A stretch of 64,000 nt of DNA from Setophaga petechia (taxonomy: Eukaryota; Chordata; Aves; Passeriformes; Parulidae). Shown here piece after piece: positions 26,516-39,326 of this stretch; positions within the stretch are counted from its first letter, which is position 1; each line of letters starts with the position of its first letter. The DNA lies in assembly GCA_024362935.1 (NCBI GenBank), contig JANCRA010000012.1, forward strand, positions 2,108,001-2,172,000, read 5' to 3'. The position numbers and the translations under genes were made by a program. Under the pieces are notes generated by a model that was not told where the DNA came from, did not search any database, and was given only the letters and a program-made list of their open reading frames with translations.

Positions 26516-29500
26516 CTGCACCCTCCTTGAGTATTTCCAGGGCTCATCCAGCAGGACTTGCCTGACTAATCTCCCTGCTTGTGTCCCTGTGCTAACCTTA
26601 CAGATTATCCCTCAACTTCACCAACAAGTTTTCTCCCCAGTTTTTTATCTCCAAAGACAGGAGACCTATTCCTCAACATAACCATTTCACACTGGAGGTA
26701 TTCAACACCTTGAGTTAAAAGCAAAACTGTTTGCTAAGTATAACAAAAAACATGACTGGAGACCTGTGAGTCTTGCAAACATACAGAACTTCTCATCCTT
26801 TTCAGCTGGACCTTAAGTATCCTCAAGACATTTCAGTGCATCTTGAGTCACTTCTGAACCTTGGAGCCTTTTCTGTCCAGCTCACCTTAGCAAGACCAAC
26901 AGTTAAGCCATGTAGACACAGTTCCTCTCTCCTTACCTGCTGTGTTTTTTGACAGGTTTTCCAAGTGATCCTGGGAGTTTCTCTATATATGAAAATCTTG
27001 GCCTCTTTATCCTGTGTTTAGTCATATTCTGCCCTCTTCCTGCAGATTGATAAAGTGGATCCATTTTTGGTCAAGGCACAGTCACTAAAATTTAACTATT
27101 GTCCTGAGGCTGAATTGTACATATTGGAAAACTTGTCAGTAAATGTAGATAAATATTTGCCAAGAAATATTCACAATACACAATTTTTCTAACTACAGAA
27201 TGATTCTGTAGAATTAATTGGAATTCATGTAACATATGCAAACTCCCCTAACCATCCTATGTGCCTGCTGATGTCTCTTTGAGTTGCTGCAAGGACAGGC
27301 AGCATCCGCAGTTGTTGCAAAATGTGCATTTATATAACAATATAAATGTATCTACTCTAATTTTAGCTCCTGCCAGCAAAGGAAAGCGTTTGCAGCTAAA
27401 ATACAAAGTTTGAGTTTTTCCTAAACAATTTATTCTTACTAACTGTTCCACCAACCATACTCACACATGAATAAAATGCAAGTCATTTTCCTGTTAATAT
27501 TTTCAGCATATATTTCAAATCTCAAATATGTTCAATTACAGCTTAGTTAATTTTCTACATTTCTTCTGATTGTTCTGCCACTGCACTGTAAACCATGAGA
27601 AGGTCTGTGCTGTGACTGCAGTATAGATTCTTTCCTTTCACTATTAATAATCCCATCGAGATATAGGAAGCAGCCTTACAAGGTTTGTTTAAGCTTGATT
27701 ATTTTCCTAATTTTCCAAAACTCAGTACTTCCATTGTTACTACAAGGATAGGTTATATTGAGTATTGTTCCTGTCAATTAAAAAAATATTTTCGCATTCA
27801 GAAATATTTCTATGCTATACAGTAGCAGAATAAAGTAGCAGAGGAGGATGGACTATCCCTCAAGACAGACATTAAATTTCTTTTTCATTCCTTCAGTTTA
27901 TGTGATGTGCAGGTTGGGGATTTTTCTTTTGTTTTGTTTTAACTGGTTGCCATGTGAACTGGCAATAAAGTATGCAGCCTTCTATACCTGTTAATGTCTT
28001 CCCATTTTGAGAAAAGAGAGGCAGCTTTTAATGTATCTCTCTCTGAGAACAGATTGTGTTGCAGACTCGACCTCGTGCAAAAGGAGAATTCAAAATACCA
28101 TAAGCAGTTCAGTAAAACTGCAGCTTGCACCCAGAAAATCTGCCAACATGCTTTAATTTGGGAGCAAAACCACTGACTTTATTATTCCAAATACAAAATC
28201 ATCACTAACAGGACTAATAGCAAGTGCTATCAATGGAATAACTCTTGAATATTGGGATTTTTATTCATCCAAACTTCCTGAAATTTGAGCATTTATTAAT
28301 GAAAAACTTTTATAATTAGTACTCAACCTCTGCACAAACCACATTATCTTGTAGATAATGTGAATTAAGTAAAATGCACAGGAATATAAAAACATTTGTG
28401 ATGGAGATGGAAGAAGGAAAGAAAGAAACATTCCTTACAGGAAAACAACACTTAGATTAATGCCAAAAAAAAACCCAGGATTGCTAAATATGATGGGAAG
28501 GAACTTGTACATTCCGGCCATATGCTGAGACTAATCTCTTCTAGAAAAACTGCATTCAATACAAGTGTATCTGGGGAAGAGCTCTTAGCTGGGTACAAAC
28601 CATAGACACTTGTACTCAATTTGTAAAGGGAGGAAATGGAAGAACAAGAGGGAGAGGAAAAGCTATATTAAGAAGTCAAATTGCAGGAGCCCTTTCACTG
28701 CTATTACAAACTGAAGAAGATCTTCAAAACCAAAAACCTGCCATTAATCTCTTATTTACATGGAAAGCACATGCTTCTTTTTATCTGAAATACTCACAGT
28801 AATGACAGGAGCTGAGACTAGACAGATAAACACAATATGTCTGGTTATCAAGAAATTTAAATTTCTTATCTAAATTTGGGGTTGAAGCTTGATATTTGCT
28901 TACTGTGAGCAGATAGTGCATCTGCTCAGTGAAACTTCTGTACCCATCATTTTTACTGCTAATAGCAGTAGTGAAACAGCATTTTCATGGGGCCCATTTT
29001 TTCAAGAACCAGCCACTTCTAACAGGGAGGAAGTCTAGTTACTGAATCTATCCCAAAATCAGAGATTATAAACCCCAAAAGTTTACAATGGTGAAGTCCT
29101 ACAAGGAGCTAGTCACAAATCTATAACATTCACTCAAAAAAATTTAAGCTAAAATTGTTCTGAGTGAAGCATGTGAGCTAAACAAACAGACATTTCATGA
29201 GGTAACCGTTCTGAGGAAATTTCCAGGAAGGACTGGTTATTTCTGCATTTTTAATCACATTTGGTAAACACACCAGCTGTATACATCTGCTTCTTTCTAT
29301 GCCTGTTGAGTCTAAAAGTGAGTGGCTGTGAGTGGCCATGTTTATTTATCAGTTTATTTAATTTTTTAAGAGTTCTGGAAGCACGTGTGATCTTTACCAG
29401 AAGATCATGTGGTCCTTTCAGCAGTTGTGCTGCATAAAGAAAAATAGCAATGTTTCTGCTTTGTTTAACCAGCTAAGCCAAAGCCAGGGAAAATAGGAGG

Positions 29501-31161
29501 CTCTGATTATATTCTTCTTGTATGAATACTAAGTCATCTCTAGTAGTTTTCTGGCTTGTTTTTTGGGTTTTTGTTTGTATTTGTGGGGTTTTTTGTCAGT
29601 GTACTCTGCCATGTAATTTGTTTGCCTTGTTATAGACTAACATGCAAGACACACCTCTACTTTGATCACACCATTGATTTTGGTGGTTGGTTTGAAGTCT
29701 CTGTATGGGTACTCATGGTGTCCAATGGAGCACTTTTGAAATCAAATGCAGAAGTCATGCAAACAGAGCAATTCAAGCTTAATCACATAATTCATTTTAA
29801 AAAATTGGATTTTTTCATATTCTGCTATATGTCCATCTCAATCTCTCTCTTATTTACAAAAAACTCCCACTGATTACACAGATGAGGGTAATTACACTAA
29901 ATCATTCTATGGGAGTGCTGCCAAAGACACACAAACCTAGGTTCTGCTATACACGTGTCATATAACAGGGATATCAATTACAGTGTCCAAAATTGAGCAC
30001 AGAGCTTATATTATTTCAACAAGCACACATACTCTGACATTTATGAATTATTAGGCCACAGTTTATCTATTGATCTACAAGCAAATTCATTGCAGTAGGG
30101 TAGCATTAAGCACGACTGCTAGAGAAGTGCCTAGGCATATCTCAAGATTTTACTCATTCATTCTTTTAACACCACAGAGTTATACAGAAAAAAGAGGTAG
30201 GTAATGTCAACATCATGTCTTGAAGAGTCAACACATTTCTATTCCTAATACATGAACAAAATATATTGATTCTTAAAATAATTTATTTTGCTCCTTATTG
30301 TGAGAACTCGCTCTTCACCAACAGTTGAATGTGGTGAGGCCTGTGAAGGTGTGAGTCAGGATTGCCAGGAGGACTGAGTGAATGCTCCCTCATATTTTGG
30401 ATGCAAGGCCATTCTGCCAGCTGCTCATGTCACTAAGGTGACACTGCACCTCTGAAATGAGTTGGTTTATATTTTAATGGTACCCTACTGCTTGACTCCA
30501 AATCCTACATTTGCTGAATCAACACTATCACAAAGCAGCAAAGTCTGTCTGACATAGCAATGTTTTAATACATGATGATTCATCATGACAGGACACTGAA
30601 AGCCCTGTGGCATGTGCAGAAAAGCTTTAAATAGTACATAGTTGTTAACTTATTTTAATTAAAAAGGCAAATGCACAAGAGAGACGAGAACAATCTTTCT
30701 GTATCACATCACTTTTATTTGCTCCACTTACCAGCAAAGAATGGTTTGGTTCCATTAAGAAATTCTATTTTAAGAAAATGTCTTCTTCCCTACTTTAATA
30801 TTTTCCTTTCTTTTCTGCATGGCATATCTAAAGGCATACAGCTCCTGGCTGCAAATACTACAGAGGATCACTAAATATAGGACAGCATGAAAATATGTCG
30901 AATACATTTGTCAGCACTGTATTAAAACCGAGCTGCATAGCAGAAAGATTCCCTCATTGTTAATATATACTGGCTTTATCACCTTTCCAAGGTGAGAGCA
31001 CCCACATAGGTATCATAATCAGTGACATTTTTGCAAAGTGCTTCAGGATATTTATTTTTTTCCTCCATAAAATGCATACTGAAAATGTGCTAATGAAGGT
31101 TACATTACTTTTTTAATATTATGTTATTAGCAGAAATTCAGTATTTCATTTCATTTTACAG

Positions 31162-31287
31162 AGGTCTGAATCTCCCTTGTTTGAAGTGCTGCCAGCACAG
31201 CTGCAGAGTGCATCTCAGATAAATGGAAGCCATGACAAACAGAATGAGTTAACCCAGTGCAAGCTTTCCATCAAATATGCGCAGCAG
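31162..31287 (+). CDS. Candidate internal exon (126 bp, 42 codons), unknown protein
   Basis: A pyrimidine-rich acceptor (TTTCATTTTACAG) precedes the block and CAG|GTAAAC follows it. The 126 bases are a whole number of codons and stay open from the first base (AGG TCT GAA ...) to the last (... GCG CAG CAG), so the exon would start and end in phase 0. The predicted 42 residues are polar and Gln/Ser-rich, ending IKYAQQ, and I recognise no family. The next acceptor, at 31735-31736, would continue in the same phase into a block with a stop codon and a polyadenylation signal. No upstream exon or start codon was found. It could equally be a long non-coding RNA exon or a chance arrangement, because acceptable splice pairs arise by chance in a window this size. 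Confidence 0.22.
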
Positions 31288-31736
31288 GTAAACAATTGCA
31301 AACTTCCATATTTTCTCTGCACTGTGAAGACATTGCAGATGACATTAAGTTGTTATGTAGCAGGGGACATCAAAGCAGTATGTCACATCAGCAGAAAAAC
31401 CAGAAATAGCACAAGAAATATCTCCACAAACTATTTTCAGCTTTCTCAGGAAAACTACTGTGAAGCTGCATGGTAGAGCTAAAAAAATTACAACAGTTTG
31501 CAGAAATGGACCAATGTTTCTTAATGAACAACCTTTCAGCTTCATAACAGCTCTGCAGAACAGAACTGCTGTAGAAGTCTCTCTCAAAAAAAAAATTTGC
31601 TAATGATACAACCCCATAATTATTAAACATAAGTGTGATATCCACAATGGCTCCCGAAAGTCTCGCAATAAGACCAAAAGTGACAGAAACCATCCCTTCA
31701 CCGGACTTTAAAATAAACTTGTTTTATTCCTTCCAG

Positions 31737-31970
31737 GTAACAGAAGTTCTACTGTGCAAGTCAAGTTGTGAAGAGGCATGTTTTAACACCATGACTGCAA
31801 GGGAAGGCAACTCTTGGAACAAATGTTTAATCTGCTCTGTGCTATCAATTGAGGCTTCTTTAAAATCTGCTCCAGAGATTGGCAGGGTTCACTGTCTGCC
31901 TACAACGTGTTCTACAGCTCTTGAACAACTAAGAAGCAATGTAGGCAAATCATCTTACTGGTATTTTTGA
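31737..31970 (+). CDS. Candidate terminal exon, Cys-containing C-terminus, unknown protein
   Basis: A strong acceptor (TTTTATTCCTTCCAG) ends at 31736. The frame that continues in phase 0 from the candidate exon at 31162-31287 is open for 77 codons to a stop at 31968-31970. The predicted tail holds seven cysteines, two of them as SSCEEAC near its start, and has no recognised domain or membrane segment. AATAAA follows at 32089-32094, about 120 bases after the stop, as expected for a terminal exon. The implied intron (31288-31736) is 449 bp with GT...AG ends. What is seen is the splice motifs, matching phase, stop and signal; that they form a transcript is inference. No homologue is recognised, so a lncRNA or chance remain open. 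Confidence 0.2.
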   Translation, partial: VTEVLLCKSSCEEACFNTMTAREGNSWNKCLICSVLSIEASLKSAPEIGRVHCLPTTCSTALEQLRSNVGKSSYWYF

Positions 31971-32088
31971 AATCACTACAAAGGAGTTTGTACATCACCA
32001 ATGTCAAAAAGCTCAACTATGCTCACATCAGAAATAACAAATTTTCATAACGATTTTGGTAAAAGTACTTTTACCATTGGAAATACAT

Positions 32089-32094
32089 AATAAA
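32089..32094 (+). promoter_or_regulatory. Possible polyadenylation signal AATAAA
   Basis: A canonical AATAAA lies about 120 bases downstream of the stop codon of the candidate terminal exon. The hexamer is frequent in AT-rich DNA, so it carries weight only together with the exon model just upstream. Confidence 0.2.
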
Positions 32095-32604
32095 AGACAA
32101 CTTGGCGCGGGTTACTGTAGCATAGTTTATGTCTGAACATCTCAACAATAATCAGATATAGGTATATTAATTTTTTCTCTTAACATTGGTTGTAATAGCA
32201 ATAAAAAAACAAAAACAAAGCAAAAAAAAAACCGCCAAATTTTCTTTCCCTTTATGACTGGATATTTATATTGACTCTCTCCTGTTCCCAGTAAATTACT
32301 TGGGTCAAGTACAAGACAGTCTTAATAGCATTTGTTATCATGCAGACTTCTGTCAAACAGCAGTATCTTACATTTCCACTGGCATTTCTTATCATTAAAT
32401 GTCCATGTAAGTCTCCTGGTTTTAGCAGATATCTCGCCTACTGTTCTTTCCTTCTGACATTTAAATCAATAATCCTCCAATCAAATTAGTCATACTTAAA
32501 AAGCTTACACCTATCTGCTAATTCACAATGTTAAACGACAGATGAAATGCAATGTTATATGAAATATCTTACACAAAAAACAGCATGTTTTCTACACCCA
32601 TGCT
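32095..32604. other. Unique AT-rich sequence
   Basis: Nothing is recognised between the candidate polyadenylation signal and the CR1 remnant except an A-rich low-complexity run near 32200-32232. Confidence 0.55.
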
Positions 32605-32863
32605 ATAAAGGACACAAAGCAATGAGATTAAACTGCAGCAAGAAAGATTCAGGTTAGAAAAAGGAAAATCATCCAAAGAACCAGATCATCTAAAATACTG
32701 AAGCAAGGTGCTTAGGGGTGGTATGACACACCTGTCATTGGAAATATCCAAAAGCACAAACAAAAGTCTCCCTTGAAGCATTACAGGTCTTGCCAATCTT
32801 GCTGTGGGTGACACAGACTAAGTAACTTCTTACAGCCCTTTCTACCCCAGACATTCTAGAATG
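32605..32863 (+). mobile_element. Decayed CR1 LINE 3'-end fragment
   Basis: Several blocks follow, in order, the 3' end of avian CR1 retrotransposons: AAACTGCAGCAAGAAAGATT, CAGGTTAGAAAAAGG, GGGTGGTATGACACACC, TGTCATTGGAAATATCCAAAA, CTGTGGGTGACACAGACTA and finally CAGCCCTTTCTACCCCAGACATTCTAGAATG. The last corresponds to the usual TCCCTTCCAACC...ATTCTATGAT tail. Only the non-coding 3' part remains, as is normal for 5'-truncated CR1 copies, and many substitutions show it is old. The left boundary is approximate. Identification is by recognition of the family consensus. Confidence 0.72.
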
Positions 32864-35800
32864 TGCAAGAAGAATGTAAAATACGAAGTTCAAAAACTGG
32901 GCTAAAAAAAGCTTATACTACCATCTAAATTACTATCTGAACTTCTCTCTAGAACCTACTTCATTCTTTAAGCACCTGTTAACAAAAAGAACACCCCTTG
33001 GGAACTGATACTTCTTAAGTAGAGAATGGGATGCAGGGACAAAGCAAAAGCATCCAATATAACCAGTAGTACAAATGATAAGACATTCACTTTTATTCAT
33101 TTTGCCCAGTTGGGATTTAAAAACTCATAAAAGTTATGAGTCACATGGCTTAGGTGAAAAGAATTATAAAGAAAAGCTACATAGTGTAACATTTCTTAAT
33201 ATTATTTTCATCCATAATAGCAAGATCTCATTAAAATATTAATGAAAATGCCACTGACATATAACAAAGTGACTTAGACATATCTCCTGTACCCATGGCT
33301 TCAATTTCTCCAGGGATTATCTTCATAACATTAACTACATATTTTGATGTCAGAAATATTTGAAATGTAGTAAGACAAAAAGAACCTTAAAAGCACACAC
33401 ATATCCAGGAGGAGAAGTAACCCAAAGACATCTGGATTTATATTCCAGGGAGCCAAAGCACCACAGCATCATGGCAGCAATCACACAGCTTGCTCCAGCA
33501 AAGAGGATCCCATGTACAGTCATCCCCACATGCATCCTTACATCTATACTGTGTTTCTGACCTGCCAGTGCAGCTGTTTCTGCAGTGGCACCATAATAAC
33601 CCAATCCAAAGGCATGATCCAAGCTATAAAAGCTTCTGTAGTCATAACTCCAGTAATGCTATTTACTACTACCTGCACTACCTGAGCTCAACCTGAGTTC
33701 ACTACGGTCAGGACATAACACCATAAGCAATTGAATTTGTTAAATGAAAGGATGAAGGTGGAGAATTACTCTTGTTTCAGGGCTTATAACCCTCCCAGCT
33801 GGCCCAGCAGCAGCTGCATGAGGATGTGCATTCAGGCCACCAAGGAGCAGGGAAAAGTGATTATGCTCTTTTGTGCTACTAGCAGAATGCAACCTGGCAT
33901 GACATTTCTGTGTTTAACAGCACCCCTTGTCTTGCAACATTTTTCTCTGGGCAGATAAAAAAGTCCATCCACAAAGAAATTGTAACTCTCTCCTACACTG
34001 TGAAAAGATGAATGGGGATAAAATTAGAGGAAACTCAGGAGTTAAATTTGCGTCCTAACGATATGGAAATTATAGGAGAAAATGTATTTGCTGTTTCCTG
34101 GATGGAATGTGGTTCACATGCTTGAAACCTATTCCACAATGATTCCCTATATACACAATCAGCAACTGGGAGCAGGAGCTAAGGGGGATTGAATGGAGGG
34201 TGGAGCAGAGCAGAGAAATCATGGCCAGGCTCTGTTGAAATCCTGGTAGTGAGGGGATCTCAATGGTACATTGCAGCTGATAAACTGTGTAACACCAGAC
34301 AGCCAGGGGAGAGAGGGGAAGCTGTCCTGCTGCTGAGCCAACACTGTGATGAAATCACTCTCCTCAAATGAACATGGTTCACTAAAGCATAATGGTTACA
34401 TTAACACACATCTCCATCCCAACGTTACCCAAATCCAAGGTATGACCACCCCTCACTGGACATGGGCTCAGTATTCCTTTTGATTGCGTATTTAAAAGTG
34501 AAGGGAGACAAGTGTACACCAATCAGTAACTAAAGTATGCATGACAAGAGTCACTCAAGCTCCACCCAAACATAAAGAATGAGTATGAAAGTAAGTCAAG
34601 AATGGGGGAAAGGTCAGGGAAGACTCCATCGTAACTGCTGGGATCAGTTGATGGGCTGATCCTGTCTTATGTCCATAGGGATGTCTATTGGGTAAGAACC
34701 ACTCTACATGTACTGAATACTTTCTGGGAATTACTTTTTGCTGTGTATTGATTTTAATACATTTTTGCACTCAGTATACTATTACCAACAATCCTTGAAC
34801 TTTAACCTGTCACAATTTTATATTACTAAAGAGTGCTATTCCACAAACCATTGCTGTGAGTCCCTCAGAGGCACTGGCAGCCACACACACAGGGAATGTA
34901 CCCAAATAAAAGGTAGACCTGCTGAGGTGTGTCCCTTGTGCTGTTGGTGTTTTTCCCTCAGTCAAACCACCCTCCAGTGCAGCAGAACTGCACTGTGAAG
35001 GGTCCCCATCCCACACTGGTCAGACACAAGGGTCTTTTCCAGCTTTCCTAGTGTGCTGAAACCCCATGACAGAGGAGTCAAAGTGTCAGGTAAATCTCCC
35101 CACACAAAGGGTGAGAGAAACGTCTCCTTTTCACATGACACACACCTTTTTCTTTATTCTTTCATCACTTTAGAATATTTTACTGAGAATTATTTGGCAA
35201 AGAATCATTTCTTTTAGTCTCCCCTAGCCCCTGTCACTTACAAACCGCTATAATCAAATTCTAACTCTATTTTCAGGTTACAAAGTAGTCCATAAGATTA
35301 AAAAGTTAAGAAAAGACTTCTAACCTCTGTGCTTAAAAAAAGATTAATGGACAAATTGCCTCTTTTATGGGGACAAGGAAGCTAAGAAAAGTTCTCTTAT
35401 GACAGTTACAAAAGAAGCAAGGTTTCCAATCTTCAAAGCCACATGGAAAAGATCAGTAAAACACTCTGCTATTTAATACTTCAATGTAAGCCTCTATAAT
35501 TAAATGTTAGATTTTCTATTAGAGAAATGATCAGATTAAAGATGAGGTGATCAAAGATTCAAATTAATTTGGCTACTTTAAATACTCTAATAAAGGTGTT
35601 CTGTTGATTCTCAAACTAGCAGCACTTACATTCAGGAAATGCCTCATCACATTGTGAACGACAGTATGTTTTTCTGTACTAAGCAAAAAAATTCTGTTCT
35701 TTTAGGGGGAAAAAAGAAAAGCACACAAAGATTTTCTGCTGATCTCTGCAAGCTAAAAGCGTAAGAAAACTTATACTCTACTCTATCCTTTGAATTTTCT

Positions 35801-38800
35801 CAGCTTAATTGCACACTACACCCACAAATTCACTTTCCTAGAAAATGGTATTTTAATAGACTTTAACCCCACACCTTTTCAACTTCATTTTTTATTCATT
35901 GTCATGCTGAACATATTTCTCATCAGAGGATCAAGCCTGAATCAACATGCATGGTATGTGATGCATAGGCCTATCAGGACAATGAGGACATTCCCTTTTT
36001 ATGCCAACTAAAAGAGGAACTCCTTGGACATCATTCACAGCTTACTTCATCTTACCCTGAAAAAGAGTAAACTATAAGAAACAACTAAAACACAACAGTT
36101 TTAGTCAAACAACAATACAATAGGTTATATCCCAGACACCTTGGTAAGAGAAAATGTCAATGGTATGAAAAAGCTCATTCATGAAAATGCTGAAGGTGTA
36201 TATCAGCTAATGGATAAGAATGAATCAAGTAACACTCTGAAATTTTGTTCCTTAATGCATTAAAAAGACTTTTTTACAGCAAAAAGAACATTTAAGATAG
36301 CTAGGTATGATCCTTAAAACCTAAAAATAGTCCTGTGGAAAAGATAGACTCAAATAATTTTAGAGTTTTCTGGACAAGCAGAAAATATCAAAAGCACAAG
36401 TAACTTGAAGAAGAATAGAAACCTCTGGAATCTGGTAGCCAGAACAGGGAAAGGAAACTGTGCTGTTCTTTTAAGTTCTGCAAACTGTCTCAAGCATCTC
36501 TAGCAGAAGGTAGCTGCTTTCATTTGCAAACATGCACTTTACTTAGGAATCCTTAATTTTTTATTAATTATTTCTAATGCTCACAGTAGCAGGATTAATG
36601 TTAGGAGGTTTTTTTGGTTTGCTTTTTTTTTTGTTTGTCAATTGTTCATAATTCAGTTTTTCATAATTTTGGAGGTGTTTTCAAAATACTTCTATATTTC
36701 AACATTTCATTTCTTTTTTCAATTTTTTTTCCATTGCCACCCTGTCTTTGAAATGCTTTTACAATTTCTATCTTCCCTATTTCCTCCTGTTTCCACTTGC
36801 TTGTTTTCTAGACAAGTGAGAGCTCTGGAAATCCACTGTTCCTTCCTCATGCAACAGAGCCTTGGGTGGATTGATCAATAATTTCTCCATATTATAAGAG
36901 TTCTAAGAAAATAATTTACATATCTCAGACTCAGAAAGGCCAGGATCATTACAATTTCATCTATTAGAATTAACTCTTTTTAGAGAGAAAACTCAAAGCA
37001 ATTAGATAGCACAATATAGAAAAAAGAGAGTTTTTAAACACTCTCCCACCAGCAAGTCTTTGATGTCAGGTTTGACCTCAGTTTGCTCAGGAGTATAGGA
37101 AGGGGCAGGGAATTCTGCAAAATCCCTGATGGACTCTCAGAAACCTCTTCCCACCCACTGGGGCTGGTGCTGCTCCTGGTGGCACTCAGCCTTCTGGTAA
37201 GCATCTGGATCATTGTCTCCCTCAGTACTCAGGAGCTGGCAGTAACAGTTGTGATATCCAGTGAAAGTTGGGAAACACAGAGATTTCCTTGCTCTGAACT
37301 TTCAGAGATCTTGTTCTGAACTTTCTTCCATGAAATTTTACCTTGAAATTCTATAAATATAATAAATCAATATTTTACTACCTGAGATGTGTCACCTATT
37401 CAACATTTCCCAACATGTAGTGCCAGTAAAATCAGTATTTTCCACCCACCTATTGACAACCATGTCTGTTATTGCTGAGTCATCAACTGGTGTCAATCTT
37501 TTTGGCTGAAATTACTATTACTAATCTATTACGTAATTAATCACTAATTTTGTCGTTTCTGTCTATTTTCTTTATGAAGTTCTATGAATGCATTGAATCC
37601 AATAAAGAAATTGGAACATGTTCTGAGACATTCAGAATTCATTATATAGTATGATTTTTTTTTCCTGTTCCCAGTGGTTCATAATAAATGAATAAACCTG
37701 ATTTCAAGATTCCTGCTCAGGAGGAATATCCTGTCACCTAGCCAGTGACCTGTTGCAATATCTATTAATAGATGCACTGTTTAATTAGGATATACACTCA
37801 GGAGATCTGCTTAATCAGGATGTCTCCTAGTGAACACATTTAGGTCCAGCAACATTCATTGGCAATGACTTTCATAATGGGGAGAGTAACTTCCCTTAAT
37901 TGGGATATCTTAGTGTGAGTTAGTGTGCTAACCTCAGTCTTGTACTTCTGTCTTCTCTGACGAGAGTTTTCAGATTTTCTCATGCTGTGACAGAAAACAT
38001 ATGAAATATGTATTGCCCTGGTTTTGGCCATGAGTGTCAACTTCTTCCTAGTAGCTGGTACAGTGCTACATTTTGGTTTTAATATAGCAACAAATGTTCA
38101 GGACACGCTGATGTTTTTGTTGTTGCTAAGCAGTGCTGACCCTAAGTCAAGGACTTTTCAGTTTCCCATGCTCTAGCCCGGTCTCTCTTTCTTTTTGGAA
38201 CAGGAGGTCAAGCAGTTAATACTCAGATGGTTTTCCTCCTACCTTGCTGCTTCCTGGGATGAGCCTTTTTACCTTCACGGATGGGTATGTAGAGAGGACT
38301 GTACGCCAGCTCACATAATACACAGTTATTTGGTTGCCGGCTTTTCTCTTCTATACCTTTAAAAAACTCCCTTTTCCTATCTTGAGAACCACTTTAGAGT
38401 CATCAACAGGGCCCAGTTGTGACAAGTGATGTCAGAACAAACTGGAGGCCAAAAGCCATAATTTCTCATAGGAGGTCAGAGTTTAGAGCTGGCTAGAGAA
38501 GAACTACTCTCTATCCACACATTACAGAAGAAAAAAGGAAGCAGCTGTGTTATGTGCCTTGATTAAACTGCCTCTTTATTCATCACCAATTCTATCAGCC
38601 TCAGTTGAAGAAACCCTACCAACAAGTAATTTTAAAAAGAAAAATAAACAAAATCTGCAGCCTTTATGTGCATATATTCAAGCTCCATCTCCAAGAACAT
38701 CTATTGAAATATTTTGAGCTAGAAATTTGCTGCTCATTGACAATCTAAGATAACCAGGAGCTTATTGATCTCTCCTTCTCCTCCACTAAGAGAAAGAAAG

Positions 38801-39290
38801 AAGATAAAGAGCTGCTGTTGAGATAAAATACACCATACTTAACATCAAGTATAATGCCCAAAAAAAAAGTAGTTCAAGAATAGCTGATTTACTGTCAGCA
38901 CAACATCAGTGAATAACTTTTTTTTTTCCCTGCCCTACCTTTGCCCCCTAAATTCAACAACAGATGGAAAGAAAGCAAAAGATATGAACATCCTGGGAAT
39001 GCAAAAATCCTGTGTGATTGTACAAGCACATCCACAGAAGCAGATGCAGTTTCTTGTTCACTTGAGGTCTGAGCTGGCTGGATACAGGCCAGGTCCAGTC
39101 CAAAACTTACAGAACCATGTTACCTGGTTATTATTTTAGGATTAGCACTATGATAAAACATGCGCCTGGCTTGCATTCAGCTGTCTGAGAGCACAGATGG
39201 AATGGGAACACAGCTGTCCAAACCTGTACATGTAAACATGGTCTGCATGTCACTGCAGATCTCCATTCCAGGAGCTAGGACAGGAACTCT

Positions 39291-39326
39291 GTGTACACAG
39301 TATATACACAGTGTATACACAGTGAG
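39291..39326. repeat. Short GTATACACA tandem repeat
   Basis: The sequence repeats a TATACACAGTG-like unit about three times with small changes (GTGTACACAG, TATATACACAG, TGTATACACAG). It is a minor simple repeat. Confidence 0.7.

Larger units (their letters stand above)
24694..31161. other. Mostly unique sequence with simple-sequence patches
   Basis: No firm gene is seen. The stretch contains the A/C-rich tract at 25478-25611, a 36-bp tandem duplication at 26444-26515, a small perfect hairpin at 28340-28362 (ten-base arms around TGT) and a T/G-rich patch near 29553-29602. Confidence 0.55.

Noticed and set aside
28340..28362. Perfect hairpin (ten-base arms, TGT loop) as possible small RNA or terminator
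   Set aside because: It is too short for a microRNA precursor and the genome is vertebrate, so a bacterial-style terminator is not expected. It is likely chance in AT-rich DNA.
34920..35060. Possible second CR1 tail (AAGGGTCTTTTCCAGC...)
   Set aside because: Only a dozen or so bases resemble the CR1 tail, and upstream sequence does not follow the CR1 consensus.
37083..37319. Plus-strand frame with a Leu/Val-rich membrane-like stretch
   Set aside because: It has no ATG start in frame before the hydrophobic stretch, no supporting splice structure and no homologue recognised. One hydrophobic run is common by chance.
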